A DNA stretch of 64,000 nucleotides from Diplonema papillatum (Eukaryota; Euglenozoa; Diplonemea; Diplonemida; Diplonemidae), in the NCBI GenBank assembly GCA_030068145.1, contig JAPJBO010000859.1:1-64000 (forward strand), given 5' to 3'. Positions 44,146 to 56,079 of this stretch are shown piece after piece. The position numbers and the translations under genes are program-made. Each line of letters begins with the position of its first letter. Within the stretch, counting starts at the first letter, position 1. The notes under the pieces are model-generated. The model was not told the DNA's origin. It saw only the letters and a list, made by a program, of their open reading frames with translations, and did not search any database.

Positions 44146-44975
44146 CGAGAAAAAAAGAGAGGTTGTTCTTACAGCGCGTGGTTTGAGAACAGGGGGTGAA
44201 GGGGCAGGACGTGCATAACTTTGTAGTGTCTGTTTTCTGCCATTCCCAGTGACTCTCGTGCCATACGCTTTTTAGAGATAAAGAATTCGCTTGAAACCCC
44301 CGGGTTTTATGAAAGAACTGGTAACACAAACGAATGGTCCAAGTGAACCGACCGTTCGGCCGGAGGCTGGTGTGCTAAAACTGGGGGGGGGGGGGAACTG
44401 GCGGAGGCAGTGTTAGTCCTGGGGCAAAAAGCAGTGGGTGAGACCGCCTCCTTCCTGGACTGCTAGCGCAAGCTCCGCGTGCAAATAGAAGCGTGAGCTG
44501 CACGATGGACAAGAATGAAAGCGTTTCGGAGAAAGATGGAGACCCCCCAACCAGGTTAACGGACGCGGCAACGGACAGACCTGATGCGCTCACCGTGGAA
44601 CCAGATAACAGAGTATTTCTTTTGTTTGCGCGCACTAACGGAACTCACCTGCGTTGGTAAGTTTCATGTAGTACGCTGCCAACTACTAATTCTTTGTACC
44701 AACATGGCATTGTTAACACAAGAAAACCCCTGTTTCCCCAGAGTCCATTCACCCCTGTATTGTCGCTACAGTTTATCAGCGGTCGCGGCCGTTTCGACTG
44801 ACCTTTTCGCTTTGCGTGAAAGCCTCTTTCACTCTAGAGGACTGCGTTGTTCCTTTTTAAAGTTTAATTTCGCTTTTTGGAAAAGGTAACAACTCTACCC
44901 AAACGTGTTCTCAGCCAGCATCATCCTTACTGCATGCATTTGGGGAGCAGTCAGGTGTTCCCATCCTGTGCTGGG

Positions 44976-45147
44976 TTTTAGAGTTAAAGTTCGCTTGAAA
45001 TTCAAGAGTTAAGGGTCTGTGGCCGTGGTTAAATGGGTTCTCTTAGAGCAAGAAAGGGCTATATGAGTGCGGGTTGTATATTTGGTGTACACTTTCGTAA
45101 TGGGTTATGGCTAGCCATGTCCGGGACTGTTTGTGACCGACACCAAG
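44976..45147 (+). repeat. GTTCGCTTG dispersed repeat, long copy
   Basis: Has the full extended order, including TGGTGTACACTTTCGTAATG and CCATGTCCGGGACTGTTTGT. A shorter copy (TTAGAGTGAAACTTCGCC, CGTCTCCGGGCGTCATCTTC) follows at 45211-45275. Confidence 0.9.
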
Positions 45148-45726
45148 TACATTCCTTCGAGGGGTGTAGTCTTGGCCCCACGTGCTGGGGTTTCGTTGGT
45201 TTAAGACTCGTATTAGAGTGAAACTTCGCCATGGTACACTCCGGGATGTTACGTCTCCGGGCGTCATCTTCACCGTTTTTCTGTTGCGCTTGACTCTTTC
45301 CCTTTTTTACGTCACTCCCCTTTGTTCCGGTTTTCTTTATTTGGCAAACGAGTAATTTCCAAATGGCAACATGTAAAGATATGAAGTGTTCTCCTCGAGC
45401 AAAAAGAAGCTCGTGGTACTTCCCTACAAGGGTTGGGGGGGATGCTTCGTCGTAATCAGATCCTAGCCTTCTTCTTGACACGGCCAGGAAATAGAAAGTG
45501 AGATGGAAAGTCCCAGAGAGAAAAAGGACGAAGGGTGCAGACGTTTTTGCCCAAGTTCGAGTGCGTGCCCACAGAACGCGGAACCTCCCACACGACCACT
45601 CGTGCTTTACTTCCTAGTTCAACCCCGAAAAACGATGTACCTCAGCAGGTTTGAAAACCAGCAGGGCGGTAAGCAACGAACCTCTCCTTCATTTTCAACT
45701 TGTGGCATTCTCGGCGTGGGCTAAAT

Positions 45727-45799
45727 GAGACCGCACGAGGGCAAACAGAAAAAGAACACTGGAGAAAAACGAACGACGCAAGCAAAACTTTGCGTCCAT
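45727..45799 (-). CDS. Possible first exon with signal peptide
   Basis: From an ATG at 45799 the minus strand reads MDAKFCLRRSFFSSVLFLFA followed by LVRSHLAHAENATS and a stop. This is a textbook signal peptide pattern: a basic start, a hydrophobic core and an AHA-type cleavage site. It could be exon 1 of a secreted protein with a donor near 45727, but no downstream exon was found and a chance hydrophobic stretch is possible. Confidence 0.2.
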
Positions 45800-46475
45800 T
45801 TCGATGGTAGCGAGCTTCTCAGAAACTGAAACACTCCAACACCGGCTTTCTAAAGTTATTTGTGGATTATAATTTCGTGCAAAAGGAGCTAGAAAATGCC
45901 AGGAGGCGATGTTCAGCACACGTGGACACCACCCTTTGAGTATACGATTCCACGCGACTGGTTTTGTCCTGTACTGTTCTTTTGCTGCAAGAGCTGAGGC
46001 CAACTTCCCTTTTCTTTCTTTTCAGATTATCTCAAAATGAAGCTGGGAACCTTCTTGAGTGAATGGTTTTGTGTTTCCGACGATCGTTTTTTTCCTCTTT
46101 TTGTTATATTTCTTCCAGTTCCCTTTCCCTTCAGATACGTATAACGTTTGCATCTGGCTGGGAACGTTGTAGGGACCGGGCTGGGCCGGGTGTGCTACAG
46201 TGAACTGCAGGGGTTAATTTTTCTTCGTCTCTTTTCCCCCCCCGTGACGACAGCAAATTGTCAGACTAGCCCACCCAAGGGTGGGTTGCTTCTTTTTGGC
46301 AGGTTCTCTGCCGTTCGGGATGTTGCTCGGTCGTCGCTTTTTCTCTTCTTTTTTTTTTGATGGTGAAGAAGGTTAGCTTGGGTCCTCGGGAACACCTCTC
46401 TCACACGATCCATGAGCTATGAAATAACAAGTGATTCACTGGTTGCATTGTAACAAATGACATAGCTACAGTGGG

Positions 46476-46688
46476 TCATGCAGGAGTGCCTTCTTCTTTC
46501 CTGCCTACCACAGCGTACTCGCTGTGCAGCGGAAACTCCGCGCTATACTTCTCACCAGCCCGCTCCGAGAGGCGAATGTTTGTCGCCAGCTTTGATGATG
46601 CGTAATGAAAAACCGACAATCGCAACTCCTTCATGAAACGAAGTCCGACAAACTTCAAATCCATGCGCCGTGAATTAGATCCAACAGT
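46476..46688 (-). CDS. Possible terminal exon, unknown protein
   Basis: After a good pyrimidine-rich acceptor (CCTTTTCCTCACAGGTAG, ending near 46689) a frame reads KTVGSNSRRMDLKFVGLRFM, then KELRLSVFHYASSKLATNIR and LSERAGEKYSAEFPLHSEYA to a TGA at 46476. The composition is convincingly protein-like, but no family was recognised and upstream exons were not identified. Confidence 0.35.
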   Translation of the reverse strand, partial: TVGSNSRRMDLKFVGLRFMKELRLSVFHYASSKLATNIRLSERAGEKYSAEFPLHSEYAVVGRKEEGTPA

Positions 46689-47204
46689 TTTCTACCTGTG
46701 AGGAAAAGGTAATCAAGAGGGGAAAACGGCAGCATTAGAGCTGAGACGAATAGGGAAAGGAGGGGGGCGAGATGTGGTGGGGAGTAAGCTTCAACTAAGG
46801 CGAACTCCCATGCGGGAAATGGACCCGAGGTATCGATAGATATTTTTTTTTCTCTTTTCCCTGCGTTCGTGGTGTGATAGGTGGTTGCCGCGCGGACAGT
46901 TACCCATTTTCGAAATAATCGCGTTCATACTGTGTACCCGACGGTACACCGTTTAGCGTGGGCCAAATGAAATGGCTTCCAAAGTGTCAGAGACTCGGTC
47001 TTGTTGCCCTTCTTTGCGGATACACGTGCTGACTCGGGGAGCAAACGCAACTCTCCTGGCCAGAAACGCCTTCCTCGCAGGGCACGCCCCGTTTGCGCAA
47101 CTCGGTAGGGTAGGTGGTAGGAGGGTAGTAGGTGGTTGCCGTTCGCCGGAATAGCCAGTCGTGGCCCGAGAAGTCGGATGCACCCTGCAAGTCACATTCA
47201 TCTC

Positions 47205-47285
47205 GAGAGAGAGAGAGAGAGAGAGAGAGACGAGTTAGAGTGCAGGGACCATCTCTCCGAGGAGTATCCGGTCGCCCCACTACTA
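47205..47285 (+). repeat. (GA)13 plus dispersed repeat, copy 2
   Basis: GA run 47205-47230, then the same unit as at 25461-25516. It continues into a region (about 47290-47545) whose motifs (GGCGGGCGCAAGTCG, CTGGCGGACGAGACC, GAGAATCTCAACTCCCACTG, AGGGTACGTCGTGCAT) echo both 29800-29885 and the inverted-repeat arm at 15470-15600. Confidence 0.9.
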
Positions 47286-47599
47286 TCCCGTACTACTACG
47301 GCGGGCGCAAGTCGTTGCGCCGTGGGCGCGGAGCGAGCCGTGGCCCTGTCAAAGATGATTGTTGCACCGATGGTGGCGCAGCCGGGGGCGTTCTGACTGG
47401 CGGACGAGACCGCCTGGCAGGCGTGTGTTGACACGTTGTTTCGCGGGCTCTCCTCCTTTTGGCAATAGCCCGCCCTATGGCGGCGGCTAGCATCTTGACA
47501 GAGAATCTCAACTCCCACTGAACATAGGGTACGTCGTGCATCTAGATGGGTTCCTGCCGTAGCTCATAGCAAACCAACGCGGGTAGCGGTCATCCACCC

Positions 47600-50500
47600 T
47601 TCCCCATCAGTCGCTTTTTGGTGGTTGTTCCGAGTGCGCACACCGGTTGGCACGGATCGCTGCCAGCACAAGAGAACAGGGCTGCAGGGCAGACCAGCAG
47701 CGACCATGAAGGCACAGCAGCCGTTTATGCCCGCTCGGACGGCTACCTGTACACTGCGTATGCGATACAGTAGGCAAGCAGCTGATACATACATAGCCAA
47801 CCGTATTTGGACCCTAGTTGTGCCACACAGCAGGTTTCCGTATCCCAGAGTGCTACTAGCTCCTGAATCGTAGTGAGCATTCGCAGGTCTTGCCAGCCCA
47901 CGGTGCGCTCAGACGGGGAGGTGGGACGCGAGCCACCAGTCGTCCAGCCAAGTGCAAAGACTGCTTTCCGTAGGTTATCGACTATAAAAACAACTACCAG
48001 AGATACGCGTAGCCCGCGCAAAAAGAACAGCAGGTACACCTGACGTATTTTCCTTTTTGGTGTCTTTGTTCGCGGTGACGGCAAGTGTCACCAGCCCACC
48101 CTACGCAAGGAGGAAACGTGGAAATGCTTCTGATGCCGGCTCATCTTCTACATTGTTTCTTGTAGTAAGAAGATGAGCGAACGCGGGTCTTCCGGGCCGA
48201 GCCGCGTGTCAAGAAACCGTTTTGCCTTTCGCTTCCAACTTGTTGCCATTTAATTGCATGCATTTGTTGCGGACTCCTCCGATTTGGAGGAGCCGGTGCT
48301 TTTTGAAGTCGGCGCACAGGGGGTCTATTTCTGTCCAGTTCTTGAAACAACATTCTCGTCCACCTCGACTTCATGAACGTTCTTCGTCGTCTGCTTGTTA
48401 ACCCTACATTTTCTCTCTATTTTTCGTCCCTTTTGCGCACAGGGCAGGTGATGGACAAGGATGGGGAACTCGAATCTCGAGATCAGATCCCACCCAAATC
48501 TCCTTTGACTTGCAGCTGTCGATCTAGAGCTATCGCAGCAGGTTGGCGCAGGTGTAAATGAGCGGATGTTAATGCAAAGTGCGGGGAATGCGGACAGTAT
48601 GTGAAATTATAGGCGGGAAGGGTGGGAAAGCGCGCCGGTGCGGAACCACAAAAAAGAACATGCTCGTTGGAATACTACCTTTTCCCACTCGAGATGAACG
48701 CTCGCACCCTCCCACAATTCACCTGAGAGGAGGGATGACGACACTTCGTTTCTCCAGGACTTCAGCTTCGGCTCATGCGTACAGCAGGATCGGTTCACAC
48801 AGTAGCAGTCGTCGAGAAAAATCAAAGAACGCCGGGAATTACTGGGATTGAACCTCGTTGTCGGGCGCACTAGCGCGCTTCTTCATTCCACTTTTAAATA
48901 CTGAACAGTGCGTTGCTCAGGGTAGTCGAAGGCCTGGCAAACACACGTGCAACAAATTTAAACTGTTGACAACGACCTTCTGTGACCACCGGCGGAGACG
49001 ATAACTTTAGACGGCAAGAACATGACTGCTGCACGTGATACTGTGGTAGGCATGATGCGAAGACATGGGTAAAGTGTTTGTAAGTGAGTGGTTACGTGTG
49101 TGCGTGTAAAGTGAGTGTAATGTGCGAGCGTGGGCTAGGGTGCAGACAACCGCAAACCCGTGTGCGTGGTGTGTGAAACAGGGCGGCTGCTTTGCGTCGG
49201 TGCAACCAGCAAAAAAAGGAAAGCCGGCTATAACTAAGAAAATGCTACATACGGAATTGTCGCCGGCTGAGAGCCGTCGCCCGTTTTACAACAAGATCTT
49301 CGAGATCTAGGACCAAGAGCAAGTTGTGCCCACCCCTTTGAAGGAAGGATCCCGGGACCATGGCTTAACCAACACCTTTGGACCATGCGTGCTTTACACC
49401 AACCTACCAGTCTAACCCGACTTAAGCACTTAACTCAAGGCCAGTTCTGAAGGAGGGTGCGATGATGCAATTGGGGGGTCCCTATACTTCTGCAATGCTG
49501 GGTTTAAACATCGAAGGGTAAAGACTGGCTCCAAAAAGGCAAGTGAGGGACAGTTTTCAGTTGTTGAGTTGTAGGAGAAGCGATAATAGAAGCCATATTG
49601 ACGAGAAAGGTTGCATTTTACGATTTAGACCAAAGCTCATCACTCGCCAATCGCGACTTGATGATGATGGAGAAGAGATGGTTTCGGTAAACGCTGGGCC
49701 CCTATCGGTTTTACTTTGTATACAGGGCAGTGAAATGCTGTTGTAAGCTGCTATCGGTGGCAAGCTCCTCAACTTCCTCGAACACTGGATGTTTGGTATA
49801 AAAGAAAGGAAATGGCTTTGGGGAAAACGGCGAAGAGGAGACGGGCGCAGGAACAAAAAGACTTGCTTTTGCGAAAAGAGATGAAAAAAGGTGCCAGTCC
49901 TCAGAGCCCTCAGATGTGAAAACGGGGTTTTGTCATATGCGTTGAGCTATATTCGCTTTTCGCTTTTCTTTTGTGCTTCCGACGATGTGCGTCAGCTTTT
50001 TAATTCTTCAACGGTTGGCTGTTTCTATGAACCAATTCACTCCCGTGTGTTAATGCTGTTCCAACTGGAAAGAGACTCGGGAACGACGCTTGCAAGTATT
50101 GCGATGTAGCAAGTACCGGAAAACGAACGCGTCGGGGGGGCACCAGGTGGGCGACTGTGAGAGACGAGTACACCGCAGGCAAGAACAAGCGTATCCCGAT
50201 CGTATTTGGAAGGAGAGCTGACAAGCATTGGCACACGGTGTCAAAGGACAACACCGCTAACGTAACACGAGCCCGTGCTAATGCGAGATATATAACTCGA
50301 CACCCTGCTTCCGCAAGTCAGTCCGGCTTCCCAACCCAAAGGTGATCCAGTGCAATCGCTGCGGAATCGAGCTTCGATCTTTTTCAGCGGGGGTAAATGA
50401 ATTGACTCATGCTCTTGTATTTTTTAACTTGTTAAAGGTGAAAGTCTTCTTTCGATTTTTCTTGAGGGAAGGCACCTTTCGGTTTGGGGCTGCTTTTGTG

Positions 50501-51240
50501 ATGCACGGGAGAAAAGATATGCGTAGCTTTGTTTTATTCTACGAAATTCCAGAAACAGAAAGAAAGTGGAGAAACACAGTTTTACGGAAAATGCGGCCAC
50601 CCGCCGACAGACGAGCCAGCGGAGGGTCAACACTGTGTGAATTCGGTGCAGGAATATGATGCCGATCTTGTTGCGGGTGTGTGTGCCGGCAGTCTTTGTT
50701 CAGTCTTTCGCTTTTACTTTTGGAGTCCTTTTTTTCTTGAGCAGTAAGTTTGCTTGAAAGCTCCGCAATTCTTTTTTTTTTGTGTTACCGTCGATCCCGA
50801 AGGACGATCAGTTTGGTGTCTTGCGACCTTTGTTTGTTTGGCAAGGAGTTTTGGTGACGCGCTTTAGTTAGAGAAAGAAAATAAGAAATAAGATGCCAAA
50901 ATCAGTTTGCTCGCCCTCTTACCGGGTGCTCAATTCGCTTCTCAGCCAGTTTGCCCACTCTGCGGCCTTGTCTTCCGACTCTTGTACTCGTATCCGCTCG
51001 CAGACGCTCCTCATTGCAGCTTTGTTGCACCGCGAGAATTCGATCAGCACATCATTTAGCTTCGGCTCTCTACCGTTTTTTTTTTTTTTTGAGATGGTGG
51101 AATCCAGGTGGTGAGTCTTTGAGATGGAGGAACCCCTTTTTGTGCATCTGTTTTCCATTTCTGGCTATGTTCAAACAGAGCAGCGTCGCTAGCCTATACT
51201 GTATGCAACCGGGGCTTCTGCGGAAGAGTTTCCATCTTTC
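47600..51240. other. Gene-poor stretch
   Basis: Only short unrecognised ORFs. A partial GTTTGCTTGAAAGCTCCG repeat copy is at about 50738-50775. Confidence 0.4.
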
Positions 51241-51251
51241 GTCAGTTCCAA

Positions 51252-51352
51252 CTCGGAAAAGGTCGCGTGGGTTGGTGAAATGAAAGCGAAAATCTGGCGC
51301 ACAAGGTTTGCCTGATCTCGCTCCTCCTTTCGATACCAAATAGATGCCCTCT
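51252..51352 (-). repeat. Short, internally deleted relative of the RT element ends
   Basis: On the minus strand: CATCTATTTGGTATCGAAAG, GCGAGATCAGGCAAACCTTG, then TCGCTTTCATTTCACCAACC and ACGCGACCTTTTCCGAG. These words occur as the left and right flanks of the 22.8-25.5 kb retroelement, here joined directly. Confidence 0.85.
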
Positions 51353-51695
51353 GCAAAAAACGGATCTGGCGCTTCCTTTGTTTGTGCGCACTACAAATAC
51401 AGCGAACCAAGTCGCTGTTATCGCAGTTTTTCCAAGCCACGAGTCTCTCAGACACATCGGAACACACCCCAACGAGTGGCAGCCCCGGGAAAATCAGGCG
51501 CATTCCGTGTCGGCAGAAAATAGATGCACAAAAAAAAAGAATACCCCCCCTCTTTCTTGCCCTCTTCCCCCACGACGACAGCAAGTGTCGAACTAGCCCA
51601 CCCGAAGGCGGTTGATTCCTGTACGGCAGGTTTTTTTTCTGCCGGCGGTAGTTCTTTGCGTTTTCTTTTTTAATTGGTGTGATCATATCCAAGTA

Positions 51696-51757
51696 TTGCC
51701 GGGTTTGTGCCGGGTTTGTGCCGGGTTTGTGCCGGGTTTGTACCGGGTTTGTGGACA
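51696..51757. repeat. 11-bp tandem repeat, five copies
   Basis: CCGGGTTTGTG repeated five times, one copy with a G-to-A change before the motif. Confidence 0.9.
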
Positions 51758-52741
51758 GGGTTTGGATCACACCATTAATGCTTTTGTTTTCTTTTGCTCG
51801 GATCGGACTCATGGGCACTTCCTCCAAGTATGAGAAGTTTCGCCGCCCGAAACTTGCTTGTAATTGCTGGACGACGGTTCATTTTCCCCCAAAAAGGGTT
51901 GAAATGTACTTGTGCGGTCGGCAGAGTACGGTATTCTTTGAGGCGAGAGATAGCTTGAGACTCCAGGTAAATAGTGTCCCCCCGGGGCGACTTTCGGTGA
52001 AACGAGGTTTGCTTTTTGCTTTAACGAAGTCGGTGCTGAAAATTTCCGAGACTCGTCGTAGAGGCGGATTTGGAGAGGGACAGGAGCATTGAACGCTTGT
52101 CTGAGCTTTCATGTCACTCGAGAGAAGGAACTGCGTAGTTCCGTTTTATTCTTGTACTTGTCGAACAAAACCGGGGGAAGAAGGGAGGGAAGTAATGGGT
52201 TTCTAAGACTGTTTCGTTGCAAAAAGCCTGCTGAACCCATGGTCTGAAATGAAACACAGGACGAGATGTGAAAGGTATCTTTCGTTTGCGCGGTCGACGA
52301 TTCGCGTCGCTTTTGAATTCTGTTTTGCGGGCGTCGTTTAGCCCCCGGGTTTTTGACAAGAGTTGTCTTCGATGCGGCCGTGCCTGGCTTGCTTTCGGAC
52401 TGCTGCGTGGTGACCGGCGAAAAACGCCAGCAAGGAGTCGGTTCAGGTGAGTGTCTGCAATTTCTCCCCCTGGAAGAAGAAGCAGAAACGCGAAGTGCAG
52501 AGAGACAAAAGGAACGTAGGGAGTGGTGCAAAAGGCCAGGCAAAACAGCAACGGAAATATTCCGGGGGGCGGAGGGCTTCACTTTGTTCCTTCTTTTTCT
52601 TTTTTCTGCTGGGGCGATTCTGAATTTGCCACAGTCGTACACTTCATTCACAACATACGTTCTTCGTTGTAGTGAAGGAAACCTCAAGCGATGCTTTTCA
52701 CAACAACAGGGTTGAAATCGCTTGCCGTTTTTGCTACATGG

Positions 52742-52805
52742 TGGAGTGGGAAGTCCGCTTGAAACTCCGGGGTTTTGGATTCTCCGGGTAAATCTCGGCA
52801 AATGG
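52742..52805 (+). repeat. GTTCGCTTG dispersed repeat, copy
   Basis: GAAGTCCGCTTGAAACTCCG, GGGTTTTGGATTCTCCGGGT, then CTCGGCAAATGG. Confidence 0.8.
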
Positions 52806-53177
52806 ATAATCTCCTGGACAAAGAGGTGAATACAAGAGCAGAGAGTGTTGATTATTACCTTTGTTTGTAGTTCGTTTGTGGTGCCGGCCATTTCCACGTA
52901 CCTTACATACGGTAGGCCCTTTGCAGCATGGTGCCGTGGTAAGTGACGGCCTGTCTTCTTGGTACCGTATATCCGACACTTCTCTCGTGTTCGTATGTTG
53001 GTCTTTTTTTTTGGGGGGGGGGGGGCGTGGGGGGGGAAGAAGGGTTTTGTAGTTACCGCAGGAAGAATTCTTATTGAATACACAGTCATCTTTTTGCGGA
53101 TGAACCCTGAAAAGAATTGCGGAAGGGTTTGCATTTGTTTTGTATTTTACTACTAAGGGGGGTGCCACCGATTATTT

Positions 53178-53236
53178 GCTAGCGTTATTTGTGGATTAGA
53201 AGGTCGGTATTTTAAAGTCTCCGGTTGACCGTAGAG
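53178..53236 (+). repeat. GTTCGCTTG dispersed repeat, 3' half only
   Basis: GTTATTTGTGGATTAGAAGG, CGGTATTTTAAAG and TCTCCGGTTGACCGTAGAG, nearly identical to the 3' part of the 30.1-kb copy; the GTTCGCTTG half is missing. Confidence 0.85.
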
Positions 53237-53239
53237 CTT

Positions 53240-55930
53240 GCTTACATGTAAATAGCAGCGTGGTAGATAGCTGGTGATGTGCATAACAGCGGAATGTAAA
53301 TAGCATCAGGTTTGCCATTAAATAAATGCCGGGCCGATCCTGTCGCATTCTCCTTCCTCGTCCACTCAAGGAATTAAAAGAGACCCAGGAATATAAATTA
53401 TAATAGGAATGTAAATGGCCATGTAAATAACCGGTGGGACCCCCCTTTAGTAAGAAATAGTTTTGATACAAAATCTGCTCTCTATAGGGAGGCGCGTCGC
53501 ACAACCAAAGTTATTATATTTCAGGAGGTTGGAGAGGGGGGACTCCAACTCTCGGCTTTTCGAGCCCCGGCTCTTTGTGGGGCGGGGGGGGAGTGCAAGA
53601 ACGTGCTTGAAATGGATATGCGCTCAACACCGCACTGGTCCCGCGACGTGTTTCGGTCGTAAGTTTGTTGCATTCGTGTGATTGTCAGGCCTTCGACTAC
53701 CCTGAGCAACGCACTATATGTTTCGGTCCTTTAAGCCACGAACACGTAAGACGGACCATTACCAGCGCGGAGCCTGAGGTGTCTGCAGACACGACAGCGG
53801 TGTGCAAGTCTGGTTTGCCAGGCGGCAATTCGTAGCTCGGTCAGGACCACCCGTGTTCCACGAGAGCAGAGGCAAATCCGCCCCTACAAGCGGGTCTGAG
53901 CAATCAGCTAAATAAACGCAGGCTCCCCGCACTGATTATGACTGCGACTCGCTGGGACCCCGGGGAGGGAAGGTTGAAAAGGTTTTGTTCGATCCCCCCC
54001 GCCCCCACTTTTGGTCCAGACGTATTTTACAGGTCTCCCCTCATTCATTTTCTGGTGTTGAAAGCTCGAAGAGCCAAGGCATGTTTTCGGGACGGGGGGG
54101 ACGGCTGCTCCCTTTGCGGGGGCGGTGCTGGTACGAGCTGTGAGTATCAGCCGGTGAGCACCATCGTTTTTGTTGCGGGGTTCGCCAGTCCCGCGGACTC
54201 AAACACGACTTTTTAGCCAGTTTCCTTTTGTAGTGTGGTGAGTAAGAATCCAGAGATTTACTACAACAGATCTTTGAGAAAAAGAAACGTGTTTTTTTTG
54301 CAAACTAGTCTCTTTTTTTTTAGAGTCGTTGCGCGCCTTCGGCGAATGGTTACTCGGTCGGCGACTTTGAATGATTTTGCTGACGAGAGTCGGTGCAAAG
54401 TCGCCGGCGTGACCTTTTTGTTGCCGAGTGCGGTTTGGAAGGGGAAATTGAACCAGTGTTGCTGCAAACCCGGCAGCCAGGCACGGGTGATCAGACTTTT
54501 TGGAGTATTCCGGGGGGTTTCAACGGCTCCTCCCCGCAGACCCCTGTTGTACGGGTGGCCCTGAGGCAAACAAACCCACAACTTGTTGAAAGGAGAAGGG
54601 CGAGGGTCAACGACCGCACTAACCTTCAGGGGGTCCCGGTTTATCGATCAGACCTCCTACCCCTGACCTTACCCTCTCCGATTTCACAGCATAGTTGCCA
54701 TCGGGGCTGGGCGGGCGGGTTCTTGAAGGCAAAATCCCTGGAAGACTTTCTGGGACAATGAATGTTTTGGAGGTGCGGATTTTGGCTCGAAGGAAAGGTA
54801 CCTTTTGTTGTGTCTAACAAGTGCACAAACAAAGGAAGCGCCTCCGTTTTTTTCCGCTGACCTACCGTGGAGACCACCGTAGGTTCGTACGTGGCTGCCG
54901 AGGCCGGCAAGCAACACTGCTTCAACGTTCTGGTGCCGTGTCTAACCCTCACACGGCGCTATGTGGGGTCGGCTCCGTTGTGCTTGAGGCTTTGATTGGA
55001 TTCGGGAGGGGCCAGGTGCTCTTTTTGTTTACCCCCCCTCCTCCCTTCAATTCTTCTCTTCTCCTGTAACGTCGCGATATGAAATACCGGGGGGAAAATC
55101 TTAGTTGGGGGGGGGGGAGAGATGGAAACGGTTTGCTGATCTGAGTGTGCATTTTTTTTTTCCCCCCCCTTTCTTTCCGCATCAGAAAGCGCCGTACGTT
55201 GACGAAAGATTCGCTTTCTGAAACCGTGGCCCTATGTCCGAGGCCTTTTATCCACCAAGCTTGGATTTCCAGTTGATCCATGCAAGGAGGCAGGCGACCG
55301 GAGCCAAAAGCACACGGTGTGAGGGTAAACAGTTTTCCGACCAAGCTACTAAACTCAGAGCCCGTCATTTGCGAATGCGACTGCATTCAAAAAGAAATGA
55401 ATTGAGAGATGAATTGATGATGGGAAGTGAGAGGGGCTGTCTTTATTGGACCGACTTGTCTTTCTCGAGAGGCAAAGAGTCTGGCTATTAGTCAAAACTT
55501 CCGATTCTTCCGATTCAACTTGAGAATCTCTCTCTCCAGTGCATAGAAGTAGAACGCGACAGCCACGGCTGACAAGAACAGCAGTCAACTTCCCAACAAC
55601 AAACAAAGCAGTGTAGACATGTCCGTTGAGTTTAAAGTCGAAGCTTTTCAGTCTGCGGGTGGTAATTTGAAAGAACTTTGAGGTGAGACTGGTTGACGGG
55701 GGGCGGGGGGAAGGGGTCGGCGGATGAACCGTGTGGACTGGGCACCCCCTGCACGGCCCTCCCTAGAGCTGTGCTGTAGACAATTCTCCTGGTTTGCAGT
55801 GACTCCCTCGAGTAGTACTGGTGGCCGGACACTCGTCGAGCTCTTGGGTCAGCGTTGCAAAATGCGACCTTCCGTTCTCGTTAGACTTCTGCAAGCTTTG
55901 ATACTGACAGATCATGATGCAGAGCGTGGA
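53240..55930. other. Gene-poor stretch
   Basis: No recognisable gene. G-runs and C-runs of 8-10 bases are frequent (for example near 53580 and 55110), giving accidental open frames. Confidence 0.4.
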
Positions 55931-55937
55931 CGTACCG

Positions 55938-56078
55938 TGGCTGTAACGAGTAACGAGGAACTAGGGTTCGATTACGGAGAAGGGGCCTGAGAAACAGCTA
56001 CCACAGCTAAGGATGGCAGCAGGTACGCTAACTGCCCATATAACAACACTGCTGAGGCAGCCAAGAGAAATAGTGCTG
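55938..56078 (+). pseudogene. Degenerate 18S rRNA fragment A
   Basis: GAGTAACGAGGAACTAGGGTTCGATTACGGAGAAGG-type sequence (55950-55985), then CCTGAGAAACAGCTACCACA (55987-56006), AAGGATGGCAGCAGGTACGC and a GAAATAG end correspond, in order, to the conserved small-subunit rRNA stretch around CGATTCCGGAGAGGGAGCCT and GAGAAACGGCTACCACATC. Several bases that are almost invariant in rRNA are changed (GATTACGG for GATTCCGG, AACAGC for AACGGC). The match ends at about 56078, so this is a pseudogene fragment. Confidence 0.85.
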
Positions 56079-56079
56079 T

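Noticed and set aside
52109-53134. 341-codon minus-strand ORF
   Set aside because: The translation is rich in Arg, Lys, Ser and Pro without domains, includes poly-C/poly-G derived PPPPKKK, and runs antisense through a dispersed repeat copy. It looks accidental.
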